Made by a program: the position numbers and the translations under genes
Source of the DNA: Streptomyces sp. MST-110588
GTDB lineage: Bacteria; Actinomycetota; Actinomycetes; Streptomycetales; Streptomycetaceae
Length of the DNA: 64,000 nt
Reading direction: 5' to 3'
Assembly: GCF_022695595.1 (NCBI RefSeq)
Contig: NZ_CP074380.1
Span: 806,001-870,000, forward strand
Notes under the pieces: generated by a model
Databases searched by the model: none
The model's input: the letters and a program-made list of their open reading frames with translations, nothing else
Told to the model about the DNA's origin: nothing
Shown here: one piece after another, positions 43,818 to 52,810 of the stretch
Numbering within the stretch: position 1 is the first letter of the stretch
Layout: the number at the start of each line of letters is the position of its first letter

Positions 43818-44852
43818 TCACCCCACAGGGACGCCCGCCTCCAGGTTGACCGGGCATCCCTGCCGGCGTGCGCGCAGGGCCCAGCGCAGCCGGTTCCAGC
43901 GCACCGGCGGCAGCATCGTGCGTGCCTCGCTCTCGGTGACGAAGCGCCAGCCGCGCAGTTCGGAGCAGGGCAACAGCAGGTCCCGTATCTGCTCGCCGGG
44001 CAGCCGTCCGCCGTCGAAGAGCAGCCGCAGCCCGCCGAAGGCGGGGGGCTTGGGCGGTTCCCAGTCCAGTACCAGCAGTTTGGGCGCGCTCTGGAGGCGT
44101 ATGCCCAGTTCCTCGGCCACCTCGCGCAGGCCGGCGCGGGCGGGCGGCTCGCCCGGCTCCACGATGCCGCCCGGGAACTCCCAGCCCGGCTTGTACGTCG
44201 GATCGACCAGGAGCACCCGGTCCTCCTCGTCGAAGAGCAGCACCCCGGCGGCCAGCGTCTCGGCGGTCGGCTCCGGGGTCTGGACGATGTCGCAGGCCCC
44301 GGCCCCGTTCCGGACGGCCTCGGCGACCCGCTCGGCGGCCTGACGGGGCGTCAGCCGTGTGGTGTCGATGATGTACGCGTCCTGTTTGATCCAGTCCAGC
44401 GCGCTCTGGTACGGCCCGAGCTGCTCCAGGCACCACGAGCGCACCGACTCGCTGCCCTCCACGTCCCCGGGGATCTCCTCGCGTCCGGCTATGCGCTCCC
44501 GGAGGATCGTTTCCTCCGTGTGCAGCACCATATGGCGTACGGGGATACGGCGAGCCGCGAGGCCGCCGAAGATCTCGTCGCGGTACTCCTGCCGCAGCAG
44601 CGTCATCGGCGTGATCAGCGGGCCCGGCACCTCGGTCAGCAGGGCCAGGGCGGTGTCCACCACGAGCCGGCGCCAGGACGGCAGGTCCTGGTAGTCCTCG
44701 ACCTCCCCCAGGCGCCTGGCGGGCAGCATGTGCCGCAGTCCGCCGCCGAGCAGTCCGGGGTCGTAGAGCGTACTGCCGGGAAGCAGGTCCAGCAGTTGCC
44801 GGGCCGTAGTGGTCTTGCCCGCACCGAACGCGCCGTTCAGCCAGACGATCAC
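43818..44852 (-). CDS. P-loop kinase fused to a NUDIX domain
   Basis: The 344-aa protein opens with a P-loop MIVWLNGAFGAGKTTTARQL (Walker A GAFGAGKT, about 8-15), a small AAA/kinase domain reaching about residue 200. A NUDIX domain (about 215-340) follows with GGIVEPGEPPARAGLREVAE and EELGI. The Nudix Gly, Glu and REx2EE residues are intact. Such fusions suggest linked phosphorylation and hydrolysis of a nucleotide-like metabolite; the substrate is unknown. It may also act in antibiotic or RNA-repair type reactions, but nothing here proves that. Confidence 0.85.
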   Translation of the reverse strand: MIVWLNGAFGAGKTTTARQLLDLLPGSTLYDPGLLGGGLRHMLPARRLGEVEDYQDLPSWRRLVVDTALALLTEVPGPLITPMTLLRQEYRDEIFGGLAARRIPVRHMVLHTEETILRERIAGREEIPGDVEGSESVRSWCLEQLGPYQSALDWIKQDAYIIDTTRLTPRQAAERVAEAVRNGAGACDIVQTPEPTAETLAAGVLLFDEEDRVLLVDPTYKPGWEFPGGIVEPGEPPARAGLREVAEELGIRLQSAPKLLVLDWEPPKPPAFGGLRLLFDGGRLPGEQIRDLLLPCSELRGWRFVTESEARTMLPPVRWNRLRWALRARRQGCPVNLEAGVPVG

Positions 44853-44959
44853 GTTTCCCCCTCGTCCCTAGACCCCAGTGAGTTGCCCGCAACACCCTGC
44901 CACGGAAACGCCCGGGGCCGGGGCCGGGGATTCCGGAACGGCCGGTACTGGGGGAGCGC

Positions 44960-45253
44960 CTAGCCGCGCGGGGCCGGGGACGTCGCCTTTTCCACCTTCG
45001 GCGCGATCCCGGAAGGTTTGAAAACGCCTTTGTACGCGCTGATGGCGGCGACGGCCGCCACGAGGATGCCGGTCACCACATCCTTACCCGCGAAATCCCC
45101 GGCGAAGTAGGCGCTCCCCAGCCCCACCAGCACCGAAATCACCACCTGCACACCGGTTCTCACCGCCCGGCTCCACTGTGGCTGATTGACGATGGCGATG
45201 AGCATCGGCGAGGCGAAGCCCAGGATCAGCGCCCACATCTGTGCGTTCGTCAC
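44960..45253 (-). CDS. Small holin-like membrane protein
   Basis: The 97-aa protein has three hydrophobic segments (MWALILGFASPMLIAIV, TGVQVVISVLVGLGSAYF and VVTGILVAAVAAISAYKGVF) and a charged C-terminal tail. Size and layout resemble actinophage holins, but no endolysin or phage gene is next to it. The start is GTG after GGGAAGGGAG. It could be a domesticated phage gene. Confidence 0.6.
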   Translation of the reverse strand: MTNAQMWALILGFASPMLIAIVNQPQWSRAVRTGVQVVISVLVGLGSAYFAGDFAGKDVVTGILVAAVAAISAYKGVFKPSGIAPKVEKATSPAPRG

Positions 45254-45403
45254 GGGAACTCCCTTCCCCGTAGGGCCCGTAGGAGATGTATCCGGAGAGT
45301 GGCCCCGTGCGGGTCCGCCGACAAGCCCGCGCGCACGCAATTCCTCGTGCGCCGGAAAGGTGAGCCGCCGAACGCGGAAGATGCGCACTTCCCCGGCCGT
45401 GCC

Positions 45404-46327
45404 TCAGCCCTTGCCGGCGCCCAGCGTCAGACCGGCGATGAAGTGCCGTTGCAGGAGCAGGAACACCAGGATGGTGGGGAGGGCGACCAGGACCGAGCCG
45501 GCCGCCAGCAGGTTGTAGTCGGTGAAGAACTGGCCCCGCAGATTGTTCAGCGCGGAGGTGACCGGGAGTTTGTCACCGTCGGAGATGAAGACCAGGCCCC
45601 ACAGGAAATCGTTGTACATCCAGGTGAATTGCAAGGTGCCCAGAGCGGCGAGGGCCGGCCGGCACAGCGGCAGGGTGACGCGCCAGTACTGGGTCCATAC
45701 GCCCGCGCCGTCGACGATGGCTGCTTCGAGGATTTCCCTCGGGAGGGTGCGCATGAAGTTCGCCAGGACGAAGACGCAGAATCCGAGCTGGAAGGCGATC
45801 TGTACGGCGATGACGGCCCACAGGGAGTCGTAGAGCGTCATGGAGTCGGACATCCAGTACGGCAGCGGGACCTTGTTGAACAGCACGTACAGCGGGGTGA
45901 CGATGACCTGCTGGGGCAGCAGGTTCCCCGCCGTGAAGACCATGAGCAGGACCATCGCACCGCGCAGCCGCAGCCGGGCGACGGCGAAAGCCACGAACGA
46001 CGCCAGGAAGAGCGTGACGAGCACGCCGGGGACGGCGATGAGGAGCGAGTTCAGGAAGTACCTGCTCATCCCGGAATCGAGGAGAGCCTGTTTGTAGTAG
46101 GCGAAGGAGAGGTGGCGCGGGAGGGAGAAATAGCCGTATTCGGAGGTCTCCTGGTACGGGCGCAGCGAGGCGTACACCGCGAGCAGGAGGGGCGCGAGGA
46201 AGGCCAGCGAGACGACGAGCAGGAACGCCTGTGTGCCGAACCGGCCGCGGCGGCGGGCCCCGACGGGCCGTACGGGGCGCTCCCGCCGCTGCGCGGGGGG
46301 CAGGACGATACCGGCGGGCAGGGTCAT
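45404..46327 (-). CDS. Carbohydrate ABC transporter permease (MalG-like)
   Basis: The 307-aa protein has six membrane helices and the EAA loop (ILEAAIVDGAGVWTQYWRVT then LPLCRPALAAL) that contacts the ATPase. The N-terminus is Arg/Pro-rich and cytoplasmic. It overlaps the preceding permease by 4 bp and is the last gene of the binding protein-permease-permease operon. No ATPase gene is present nearby; streptomycetes often use a shared MsiK-type ATPase elsewhere. Confidence 0.93.
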   Translation of the reverse strand: MTLPAGIVLPPAQRRERPVRPVGARRRGRFGTQAFLLVVSLAFLAPLLLAVYASLRPYQETSEYGYFSLPRHLSFAYYKQALLDSGMSRYFLNSLLIAVPGVLVTLFLASFVAFAVARLRLRGAMVLLMVFTAGNLLPQQVIVTPLYVLFNKVPLPYWMSDSMTLYDSLWAVIAVQIAFQLGFCVFVLANFMRTLPREILEAAIVDGAGVWTQYWRVTLPLCRPALAALGTLQFTWMYNDFLWGLVFISDGDKLPVTSALNNLRGQFFTDYNLLAAGSVLVALPTILVFLLLQRHFIAGLTLGAGKG

Positions 46328-47343
46328 CGTTTCTCTTCCCCTCTGAGTTCCTGGACGAGGTAGGTCACGATGAAGCCCAGGGAGACCAGGAGCAGTACGA
46401 CGGCGATGGCCGATCCGAAGCCGATGCGGGCCGCTTCACCGATGATGTTGTCGGTCACCAGGACGGACAGCAGTTCGAGACCGTTGCGGCCCTTGTTGAT
46501 GGCGTAGACGATGTCGAAGGCGCGCAGCGATTCGATGACGGTGATGACGCCGACGATGATGTTCACCGGGCGCAGGGTCGGCAGCACCACGCGGAAGAAG
46601 GTCTGCCGCTCGTTCGCGCCGTCGATGGCCGCGGCTTCTTTGAGGGTGGGATCGACGGATTTCAGGCCGGCCAGGTAAAGAATCATCACATAGCCGGTGT
46701 GGCGCCAGCAGGCGGCCAGCAGAACCATCCATATATTGAGGTCCGGATCACCGAGCCAGTCGGTGGGATTCCGCTTGTCCGCCAGTACGGCATTGAGCGC
46801 GCCCTGGTCCCGGGAAAGGATGAGCTGGGCGATGAAGCCGACGACGGCGAGGGAGAGCACCACCGGCATGTACAGCGTGGACTGATAGAAACGGCTGAAG
46901 CGGACGCCCCGGTCGATGAGAACGGCGAGCAGCAGCCCGAAAGGAGTGGCGATCAGTCCGAGGAAGGCCAGCCACAGCAGGTTGTGCCGGACCGCCGGCC
47001 AGAATTGCGGATAGTTCGTGAAGAGGTTCTCGTAATTCTTTCCCCCGGCCCATTGGATGTCGCCGATGCCGTCCCAGGTGGTGAAGGACAGGCCGATGGA
47101 GGCGAGTGTCGGCCCCCAGATCAGGGCCAGGTCGAGCAGGATCGGTATGCCCAGCAGTACGCCGAGGACGGCCAGATCGCGGCGGGTGTGGCGCCGCGGG
47201 CCGCGCCGCCGGGCACGCCGCGCGAGGGGTGTGGGCACTGCGGTTCTGCCAACTGCGGTCTTCGGTACTGCGGTGTTCGGCACTGCTTCCGGCTCCCCGT
47301 GGGTCACGTCGGGCGGGCCGGGAGCGTCGGTCTCCCCGGCCAC
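46324..47343 (-). CDS. Carbohydrate ABC transporter permease (MalF-like)
   Basis: The 339-aa protein has a disordered N-terminus with short repeats (AVPNTAVPKTAVGRTAVP), six membrane helices and the EAA loop (LKEAAAIDGANERQTFFRVV then LPTLRPVNI). It pairs with the downstream permease to form the membrane channel of a sugar importer, downstream of the binding protein. Its start lies 34 bp from the binding-protein stop. Confidence 0.93.
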   Translation of the reverse strand: MAGETDAPGPPDVTHGEPEAVPNTAVPKTAVGRTAVPTPLARRARRRGPRRHTRRDLAVLGVLLGIPILLDLALIWGPTLASIGLSFTTWDGIGDIQWAGGKNYENLFTNYPQFWPAVRHNLLWLAFLGLIATPFGLLLAVLIDRGVRFSRFYQSTLYMPVVLSLAVVGFIAQLILSRDQGALNAVLADKRNPTDWLGDPDLNIWMVLLAACWRHTGYVMILYLAGLKSVDPTLKEAAAIDGANERQTFFRVVLPTLRPVNIIVGVITVIESLRAFDIVYAINKGRNGLELLSVLVTDNIIGEAARIGFGSAIAVVLLLVSLGFIVTYLVQELRGEEKR

Positions 47344-47377
47344 CTTCGAGCGCGTCGGTCTGGTCCGCTCCCGTGCT

Positions 47378-48702
47378 TCACTCCGTGGCGAAGATCTGTT
47401 TCTTCTGCCGCTCGATGTCGTTCACCAGGCCGTCGATGTCGTCCGGTTTGGTGATGAACTGCTGAATCGCCTGGATCATGACCGTGGAGGCGAAGTCCGG
47501 CCGGGTGTCACGGTCCATGAACTGCGATATCTGTTTGGCGCCCGAGACGAGCCGTGCGGCTTTCTTCTGGAGCACGTTGTAGGAGGTGGTGTCGGCGCCG
47601 GAGTTGACGGCGACGTTGTTGGGGTCGCTCTTGAGGTAGATCTCCTCCGCCCGGGGGTGGCCAGAAACTTCAACAGGTCCTTGGCGCCACCGACGTCCTT
47701 GGCCTTCTTCGACATCAGGAACCCGTCGATGGGCGCCTCGACCGCGTCCTGACCGTGGGCGGGATCGATTTCGGGGAAGGGGAAGAAGTCCAGATCCTCC
47801 CGGTCCGCGGCGCTGAACTGCTGGCCCGGGTGGGGCAGCCCGAGAACCGTCATGCCGGCCCGCTTCCTCTGGAGGGTCTGCGCGGCCTCCTGCCACGTAC
47901 GGCCGTTGGCGCCCTTTTGGTGGTACGGCATCAGCCCGCGCCACAGATCGAAGACCTGCCTGACCTGCGGACTGGTCCAGGATTTCTGACCGCGCATCAG
48001 CGCGATGTGGAAGTCGTAGCCGTTGGCCCGCAGATCGAGGTAGTCGAAGGTCCCCATCGCGGGCCAGCCGTCCTTGTCCCCGAACGCGAAGGGCACCAGG
48101 CCGTCCTTCTGCATGCGCTTGGCCAGTGCCCGGTATTGATCGAAGGTCTTCGGGACTTCATAGCCCTTGTCTTTAAAGACACTCTTCCGGTGGAAGACTG
48201 CCCACGGGTAGTAGTAATAGGGAACGAAGTACTGCTTGCCGTCCTTGCCGGTGGACTGCTTCTTCAGTGCTTCGGAGAACCCCTCGAAGCCCCGCCACAG
48301 ATCACTGATCTCGGTGAGCAGACCCTTCTGCGCGAAGTACTGCATGCGGTAACCGGCGAACCACATGAAGACGTCGTCCGGGGTGCCCTGGAGGTAACGG
48401 TTGATGTTCTCCTGGAAGTTCTCGTGGTTGACGGTGTTGACCTTGACCGTTTTCTTCGACTCCTTCTCGTACGCCTTGAAGGCTTCGGCGAAGGCTTTCT
48501 TCGGTACGGCGTCCGAGGCGTTGGAGCCCAGCGTGACACCGCTCGGGCCGCCGCCGCAGGCGGCCAGCAGGGACGGCAGGGCCAGGACCCCGGCGCCGGT
48601 CGCCGCACCGCGCAGCAGCGTACGCCGGGACATCCCCCCGGACGTCCGAGGTCCTCTCGGGCCGCCATACGCCGCAGATCCACTGAACGTCGGCTGGACC
48701 AT
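47378..48702 (-). pseudogene. Sugar ABC transporter substrate-binding lipoprotein with a one-base frameshift
   Basis: The signal region MSRRTLLRGAATGAGVLALP ends in a lipobox (LLAACGG), and a family 1 solute-binding fold follows (FMWFAGYRMQYFAQKGLLTE, YYYYPWAVFHRKSVF). The frame breaks at 47650-47657 (CCCGGGGG). One base restored continues as AEEIYLKSDPNNVAVNS to the stop at 47378, 441 aa, normal for the family. The unrepaired product loses about 90 C-terminal residues of the ligand-binding lobe. GAGGAGGGG precedes the ATG at 48702; a later ATG at MSRRT is possible. Confidence 0.85.
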
Positions 48703-48777
48703 GTCCCCTCCTCGTCAGGGATGGAACCAAACAGAAACGAACGCGAGTGGGGGGATCTCACTCCCAATAACCAGCCA

Positions 48778-48794
48778 CGTCAAGGGTTTTGACG
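48778..48794. promoter_or_regulatory. Inverted repeat in the importer/alpha-galactosidase divergent region
   Basis: CGTCAAGGGTTTTGACG has 6-bp arms (CGTCAA, TTGACG) around 5 bp. It lies 76 bp upstream of the importer start and 120 bp upstream of the glycosidase start, where a shared sugar-responsive regulator would be expected. No adjacent regulator gene belongs clearly to it. Confidence 0.4.
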
Positions 48795-48916
48795 GGGAGC
48801 CCGCCAACCGTTACCGCTACTCTTCCAACAGACTCCAACAAGCCCTACCGTAAACACTCGCCAGTGACCGGTCCATGACTCCACTGCACCTCTTGTGAGG
48901 ACGGAGGACGCGACGC

Positions 48917-51001
48917 ATGCGCCCACACACCCCCAGGACCATCCGGCACGGTCGCCGAAGAATCGTCGGAGCGCTGTCCGCGGCGGTCCTGTGTACGGCG
49001 GGGCTGACGGCCCTGCCGGCCACGGCCCGCGCGGCCGGCCCGGCGGGTGCCGCGAGCACCGCCGCCGACGCCGACGACGACACCTCTGGAACAGCCGTGG
49101 CACCCCGGCTCCCCGACGGACTCGCCAAGACGCCCCCGATGGGTTTCAACAACTGGAACTCCACGTACTGCCGGGCCGAATTCAACGAGGCGATGATCAA
49201 AGGCATCGCCGATCTCTTCGTGGAGAAGGGCCTGAAAGCGGCGGGCTATCAGTACGTCAACATCGACGACTGCTGGGCCAGGCCCACCCGTGACGCCCAG
49301 GGCAAACTCGTCCCGCACCCCACCCGTTTCCCCAACGGCATCAAGGCCGTCGCGGACTACATCCACTCCAAGGGCCTGAAGTTCGGCCTCTACACCAGTG
49401 CGGGCACCAGGACGTGCGATCCGGTCGGCATGCCCGGCGCCCTGGGCCATGAGGCATCCGACGCCCGGCAGTTCGCCGAGTGGGGCGTGGACTACCTCAA
49501 ATACGACAACTGCAACAACCAGGGTCTGGACGCCAAGAAGCGATACATCACCATGCGCGACGCCCTGAAGGCGACGGGGCGTCCCATCGTCTACAGCATT
49601 TGCGAGTGGGGGGAGAACAAGCCCTGGCTGTGGGCGGCGGACGTCGGCCATCTGTGGCGTACGACCGGCGACATCAAGGACAACTGGGCGAGCATGGTCT
49701 CGATCCTGAAGAAGAACCTGCCGCTGGCGCCGTACGCGGGCCCCGGGCACTGGAACGACCCGGACATGCTGGAGGTCGGCAACGGCGGCATGAGCGGCAC
49801 GGAGTACCGCAGCCACTTCTCGATGTGGTCGATGATGGCCGCACCCCTGCTGATCGGCACCGACCTGCGCAAGGCGACGCCCGAGACCTTCGAGATCCTC
49901 AACAACCGCGAGGTCATCGCGCTGGACCAGGACCCGCTGGGCAAGCAGGGCACCGTCGTGAAGTCCGAGAACGGCCGCTGGACCGTGGCCAAGCAACTGG
50001 CCGGCGGCGACCGGGCGGTGGCGCTGTTCAACGAGACCGACCAGCCGCAGCGCATCACCACGACCGCCAAGGCCGTGGGCCTGCCCAAGGCGCCCGGCTA
50101 CCGGCTGCGCGACCTGTGGAAGCACCAGGACTTCCACACCACCGGCACGATCTCTGCGACCGTTCCGGCGCACGGCACGGTCGTCTTCCGCGCGTCCGTG
50201 GACAAGCGCTGGGCCATGTACCCGCCGGCGGTCGAGGCCGGCACGGACCGTACGCCCATGATCGAGGCGGGCCACACCGCCGGACTGCGCACCTCCGTGG
50301 CCAACTTGGGCCGTGCCCCCGCCCGGGACGTCGAGGTCGGGCTCACCGGCCCGCAGGGCTGGCGGATCAAGGCCCTCTCGCCGACCCGCGCCGATGCCCT
50401 CCCCGGCGGAAAGAACCTGGTCACCTCGTGGCAAATCGTTCCGCCCGACCATGCGAAGGCCGGCGCGTACGAGCTGACGCTGACCGCCGGCTACCGCTCG
50501 CCGGGCGGGCAGCGCATCACCTCCACACCGGCCGCGATGGCGTACGTGGTGATGCCGCCACCCCGCGGGACCCCGTACGCCAGTGACCTGCCCTGGCTGG
50601 ACGCGACCAACGGCTGGGGCCCGGTGGAGAAGGACACCAGCGTCGGCGAGAAGAACGCCGCTGACGGCAAACCGATCGCCATCGGCGGCGTCCGGTACGC
50701 CAAGGGACTCGGGACGCACGCGCCGAGCGCGGTGACGTTCTACACCGGCGGGCGCTGCACGGCCTTCCGTGCACAGGCCGGGATCGACGACGAGTCGGGC
50801 GACAACGGCTCGGTCACCTATGAGGTGTGGGCGGACGGGAAACGGGTCGCCGCGACCGGGATCCTGACCGGCAAGGACCCGGCCAAGACGGTCAGCGCCG
50901 ATGTCTCCAAAGCGCATATGGTCAAGATCGTGGTGACGGACGCCGGGAACGGCATGACGTACGACCACGCCGACTGGGCCGATGCGAAGTTCACCTGCTG
51001 A
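48917..51001 (+). CDS. Secreted GH27 alpha-galactosidase with NPCBM-type module
   Basis: The 694-aa protein has a signal peptide with basic start and Ala-rich core (cleavage near residue 40), and then a GH27 barrel: PPMGFNNWNSTYC, nucleophile Asp in VDYLKYDNCNN (about 197), acid/base region GPGHWNDPDMLEVGNGG. A C-terminal beta domain, a NEW3/CARDB-like segment (about 440-540) and an NPCBM carbohydrate-binding module (LPWLDATNGWGPVEKDTSVG onward) follow. It removes terminal alpha-galactose outside the cell. The divergent importer probably takes up the product. A GGAGG ribosome site precedes the ATG. Confidence 0.93.
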   Translation: MRPHTPRTIRHGRRRIVGALSAAVLCTAGLTALPATARAAGPAGAASTAADADDDTSGTAVAPRLPDGLAKTPPMGFNNWNSTYCRAEFNEAMIKGIADLFVEKGLKAAGYQYVNIDDCWARPTRDAQGKLVPHPTRFPNGIKAVADYIHSKGLKFGLYTSAGTRTCDPVGMPGALGHEASDARQFAEWGVDYLKYDNCNNQGLDAKKRYITMRDALKATGRPIVYSICEWGENKPWLWAADVGHLWRTTGDIKDNWASMVSILKKNLPLAPYAGPGHWNDPDMLEVGNGGMSGTEYRSHFSMWSMMAAPLLIGTDLRKATPETFEILNNREVIALDQDPLGKQGTVVKSENGRWTVAKQLAGGDRAVALFNETDQPQRITTTAKAVGLPKAPGYRLRDLWKHQDFHTTGTISATVPAHGTVVFRASVDKRWAMYPPAVEAGTDRTPMIEAGHTAGLRTSVANLGRAPARDVEVGLTGPQGWRIKALSPTRADALPGGKNLVTSWQIVPPDHAKAGAYELTLTAGYRSPGGQRITSTPAAMAYVVMPPPRGTPYASDLPWLDATNGWGPVEKDTSVGEKNAADGKPIAIGGVRYAKGLGTHAPSAVTFYTGGRCTAFRAQAGIDDESGDNGSVTYEVWADGKRVAATGILTGKDPAKTVSADVSKAHMVKIVVTDAGNGMTYDHADWADAKFTC

Positions 51002-51017
51002 ACCGGCGTGCCACCGG

Positions 51018-51049
51018 GCCGGTGACCCGCTGAGCCGGTGACCCGCTGA
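51018..51049. repeat. Exact 16-bp tandem duplication
   Basis: GCCGGTGACCCGCTGA occurs at 51018-51033 and 51034-51049 without spacer, just after the alpha-galactosidase stop. It is probably a slippage duplication. Confidence 0.85.
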
Positions 51050-51084
51050 GCGCCACCGGGGCCGGGTCCCCGAAACGCCGCTGA

Positions 51085-51121
51085 ACCGCTGGGCGGACCC
51101 ACTACGGGTCCGCCCAGCGGT
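51085..51121. terminator. Bidirectional terminator after the alpha-galactosidase
   Basis: Arms ACCGCTGGGCGGACCC (51085-51100) and GGGTCCGCCCAGCGGT (51106-51121) pair perfectly over 16 bp with a 5-nt loop. The next gene converges from the right (stop at 51170), so the hairpin can serve both. Confidence 0.85.
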
Positions 51122-51169
51122 CATCGGGGCCGTCGGTCATCGAGGCCATCGGTCCGCCGGCCGTGTTCT

Positions 51170-51985
51170 TCAGCGCTCACCGCGGTCGATGGCGGCGACC
51201 TCACGTACGGCCTCGGCGACGGCGCGGAAGTCCTTGCGCAGGATCGCACCGTGGTTGCTGGGGACCTTCGCGTGGATGCGGATGTTCGGGTTGCGTTCGG
51301 TCACCGCGGGGAGGCTGGTGCGTATCTGCTCGTGCCCGCCCTGGCTGCCGAAGGACTCCCCCGAAGCAACCACGTACCGCGTCGGGACGGTGATGCCGTC
51401 AAGAACGGGGCCCAGCTCCTGCGCGCAGGCGAGTTGGCCCAGCTCGATGTTGCTGTCCGCCATCTGGTCGGCGGTCATCCGCGGGGTCAGCCCCGTCGGG
51501 CGCAGCAGCGGCATGACCCAGCGCCATCGCCGGAACGCCTTCCGGATCCCCTGTTCCAACTCCTCGGTGAGCCAGTCGTACGGCTGCGCGCCCTCGACCA
51601 GGACCGCGCCCACGCTGCGGCCGGGGTTCCGGCCGGCCCAGTGGGCCGCGACGAACGCTCCGTAGGACCAGCCCACCACCAGCACCCGGTCCACGCCCCG
51701 GGCCGCGAGCACGGCATCGACATCCCGGACGGCGGCCTCGAAGGAGTAGTCCGCCGAACGCCGCGACTTCCGGCCGCGGGCCCGCTCGTCGTAGGTGATG
51801 TGCCGCCACTGCGTACCCAGGTCGGCGATGACCCGCCGCCAGTACCCCTGCGTGGCGAACTGGCCGTTGAGGTAGATCACGGGGGTGCCGGTACCGCCGG
51901 TGTCGGTGACGGCCAGGGCCGTATCGTCGACCGGCACCATGCCGGTCCAGCTCGTCTCGGTTAAGAAAGTGCTGCCGTTAGTCAT
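51170..51985 (-). CDS. Alpha/beta hydrolase
   Basis: The 271-aa protein has VIYLNGQFATQGYWRRVIAD (oxyanion region), ITYDERARGRKSR, the nucleophile elbow VVGWSYGAFVAAHW (Ser near 115) and a C-terminal catalytic His in VPSNHGAILRKDF. The Asp acid lies before that. It fits the large AB-hydrolase group that includes esterases, lactonases and haloperoxidases; the substrate is unknown. The start is the ATG of MTNGSTFL. Confidence 0.87.
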   Translation of the reverse strand: MTNGSTFLTETSWTGMVPVDDTALAVTDTGGTGTPVIYLNGQFATQGYWRRVIADLGTQWRHITYDERARGRKSRRSADYSFEAAVRDVDAVLAARGVDRVLVVGWSYGAFVAAHWAGRNPGRSVGAVLVEGAQPYDWLTEELEQGIRKAFRRWRWVMPLLRPTGLTPRMTADQMADSNIELGQLACAQELGPVLDGITVPTRYVVASGESFGSQGGHEQIRTSLPAVTERNPNIRIHAKVPSNHGAILRKDFRAVAEAVREVAAIDRGER

Positions 51986-52097
51986 ATGTCCCGCCTGAGG
52001 GGTCAAGTGCGCGTTGTTCGACTTCTCCGTGCCGTGCACATGGATCACCCGGACCGGACCGGACGCCCGTCTGCCCGCGCTCCCGTGCCGGGCGGTA

Positions 52098-52526
52098 TCA
52101 CTCGCAGTAGACCCGCATCTTGGAGCTGGGGTCGTCGAGGTCGACGATGACGTCGTCGAGGTGCTCGATGAGGTCATCGAGGTGCTGCGGCTTGAGCTCG
52201 GCGAGGTCGATCGGTACGCCGGCCTTGGCCAGCTCCGCGTTGACCTTGGTGATGGCCGCCGGCGGGAGCAGGGTGGTGAGCCGGACGCCGGCGCGCAGCA
52301 ACTGCAGCGGGACACGGACGTTGAGCCGGGTGGGGCCGCCGCCGGTCTCGTCCTCGGCGTCCATGACCACGCGCAGGTACTTGGGCCGGGCCTTCGGGCG
52401 GTACGTCGACTCCGGCGGCGTCCCGGGCTGTTGGCGCTGGAGCGCTTCGATCAGCCGCTCCGCCTCGTCCGCGGTGATCTTTCCTTCGGCCAGCATCTCC
52501 AGGATCTGGCGGCGCTGCTCGTTCAT
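52098..52526 (-). CDS. SHOCT-like (YvlB/LiaX N-terminal-type) protein
   Basis: The 142-aa protein starts NEQRRQILEMLAEGKITADE then AERLIEAL, the SHOCT-like domain seen in YvlB and LiaX-type envelope-stress proteins. A beta segment (RLNVRVPLQLLRAGVRLTTL) and an acidic helix-rich end (HLDDLIEHLDDVIVDLDD) follow. It is the last gene of a three-gene leftward operon with a small membrane protein and a DUF2089 protein. The context suggests envelope-stress response, by analogy only. Confidence 0.8.
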   Translation of the reverse strand: MNEQRRQILEMLAEGKITADEAERLIEALQRQQPGTPPESTYRPKARPKYLRVVMDAEDETGGGPTRLNVRVPLQLLRAGVRLTTLLPPAAITKVNAELAKAGVPIDLAELKPQHLDDLIEHLDDVIVDLDDPSSKMRVYCE

Positions 52527-52549
52527 ATGTGTGCTCCTGTTTCTCCGAG

Positions 52550-52810
52550 TCATCTGACGCCGACCAGCACGGCTGTCCGGCCCTGCGCCATCTCGAACCG
52601 GGTGCCGGGCAACGCCCACAGGACCTGTCCGGCACCGCGCAGCGCACCTCCCGGGCCGATCCGGAAGATGAGACATGCGACCACTGCGCCCAGTACGGCG
52701 AGCAGCAGCAGCGGCGACAGCACCAGCACCGCCGGCACGACGGGGATGTACAGCCGCACCCGCCGGCCGTTGGAACGGTGTACGCGCACCGTCACCAACT
52801 GCGGGATCAC
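52550..52810 (-). CDS. Small membrane protein of the DUF2089 operon
   Basis: The 86-aa protein has one strong hydrophobic helix (VPAVLVLSPLLLLAVLGAVV, about 25-44) after a basic N-terminus (VRVHRSNGRRVRLYIP) and a short C-terminal domain. GTG 52810 overlaps the DUF2089 stop by 4 bp, and the SHOCT-like gene follows 23 bp downstream. The function is unknown. Confidence 0.75.
   Translation of the reverse strand: MIPQLVTVRVHRSNGRRVRLYIPVVPAVLVLSPLLLLAVLGAVVACLIFRIGPGGALRGAGQVLWALPGTRFEMAQGRTAVLVGVR

Noticed and set aside
44960..45253. Prophage remnant
   Set aside because: Only one holin-like gene is present; no endolysin, integrase or structural genes surround it.
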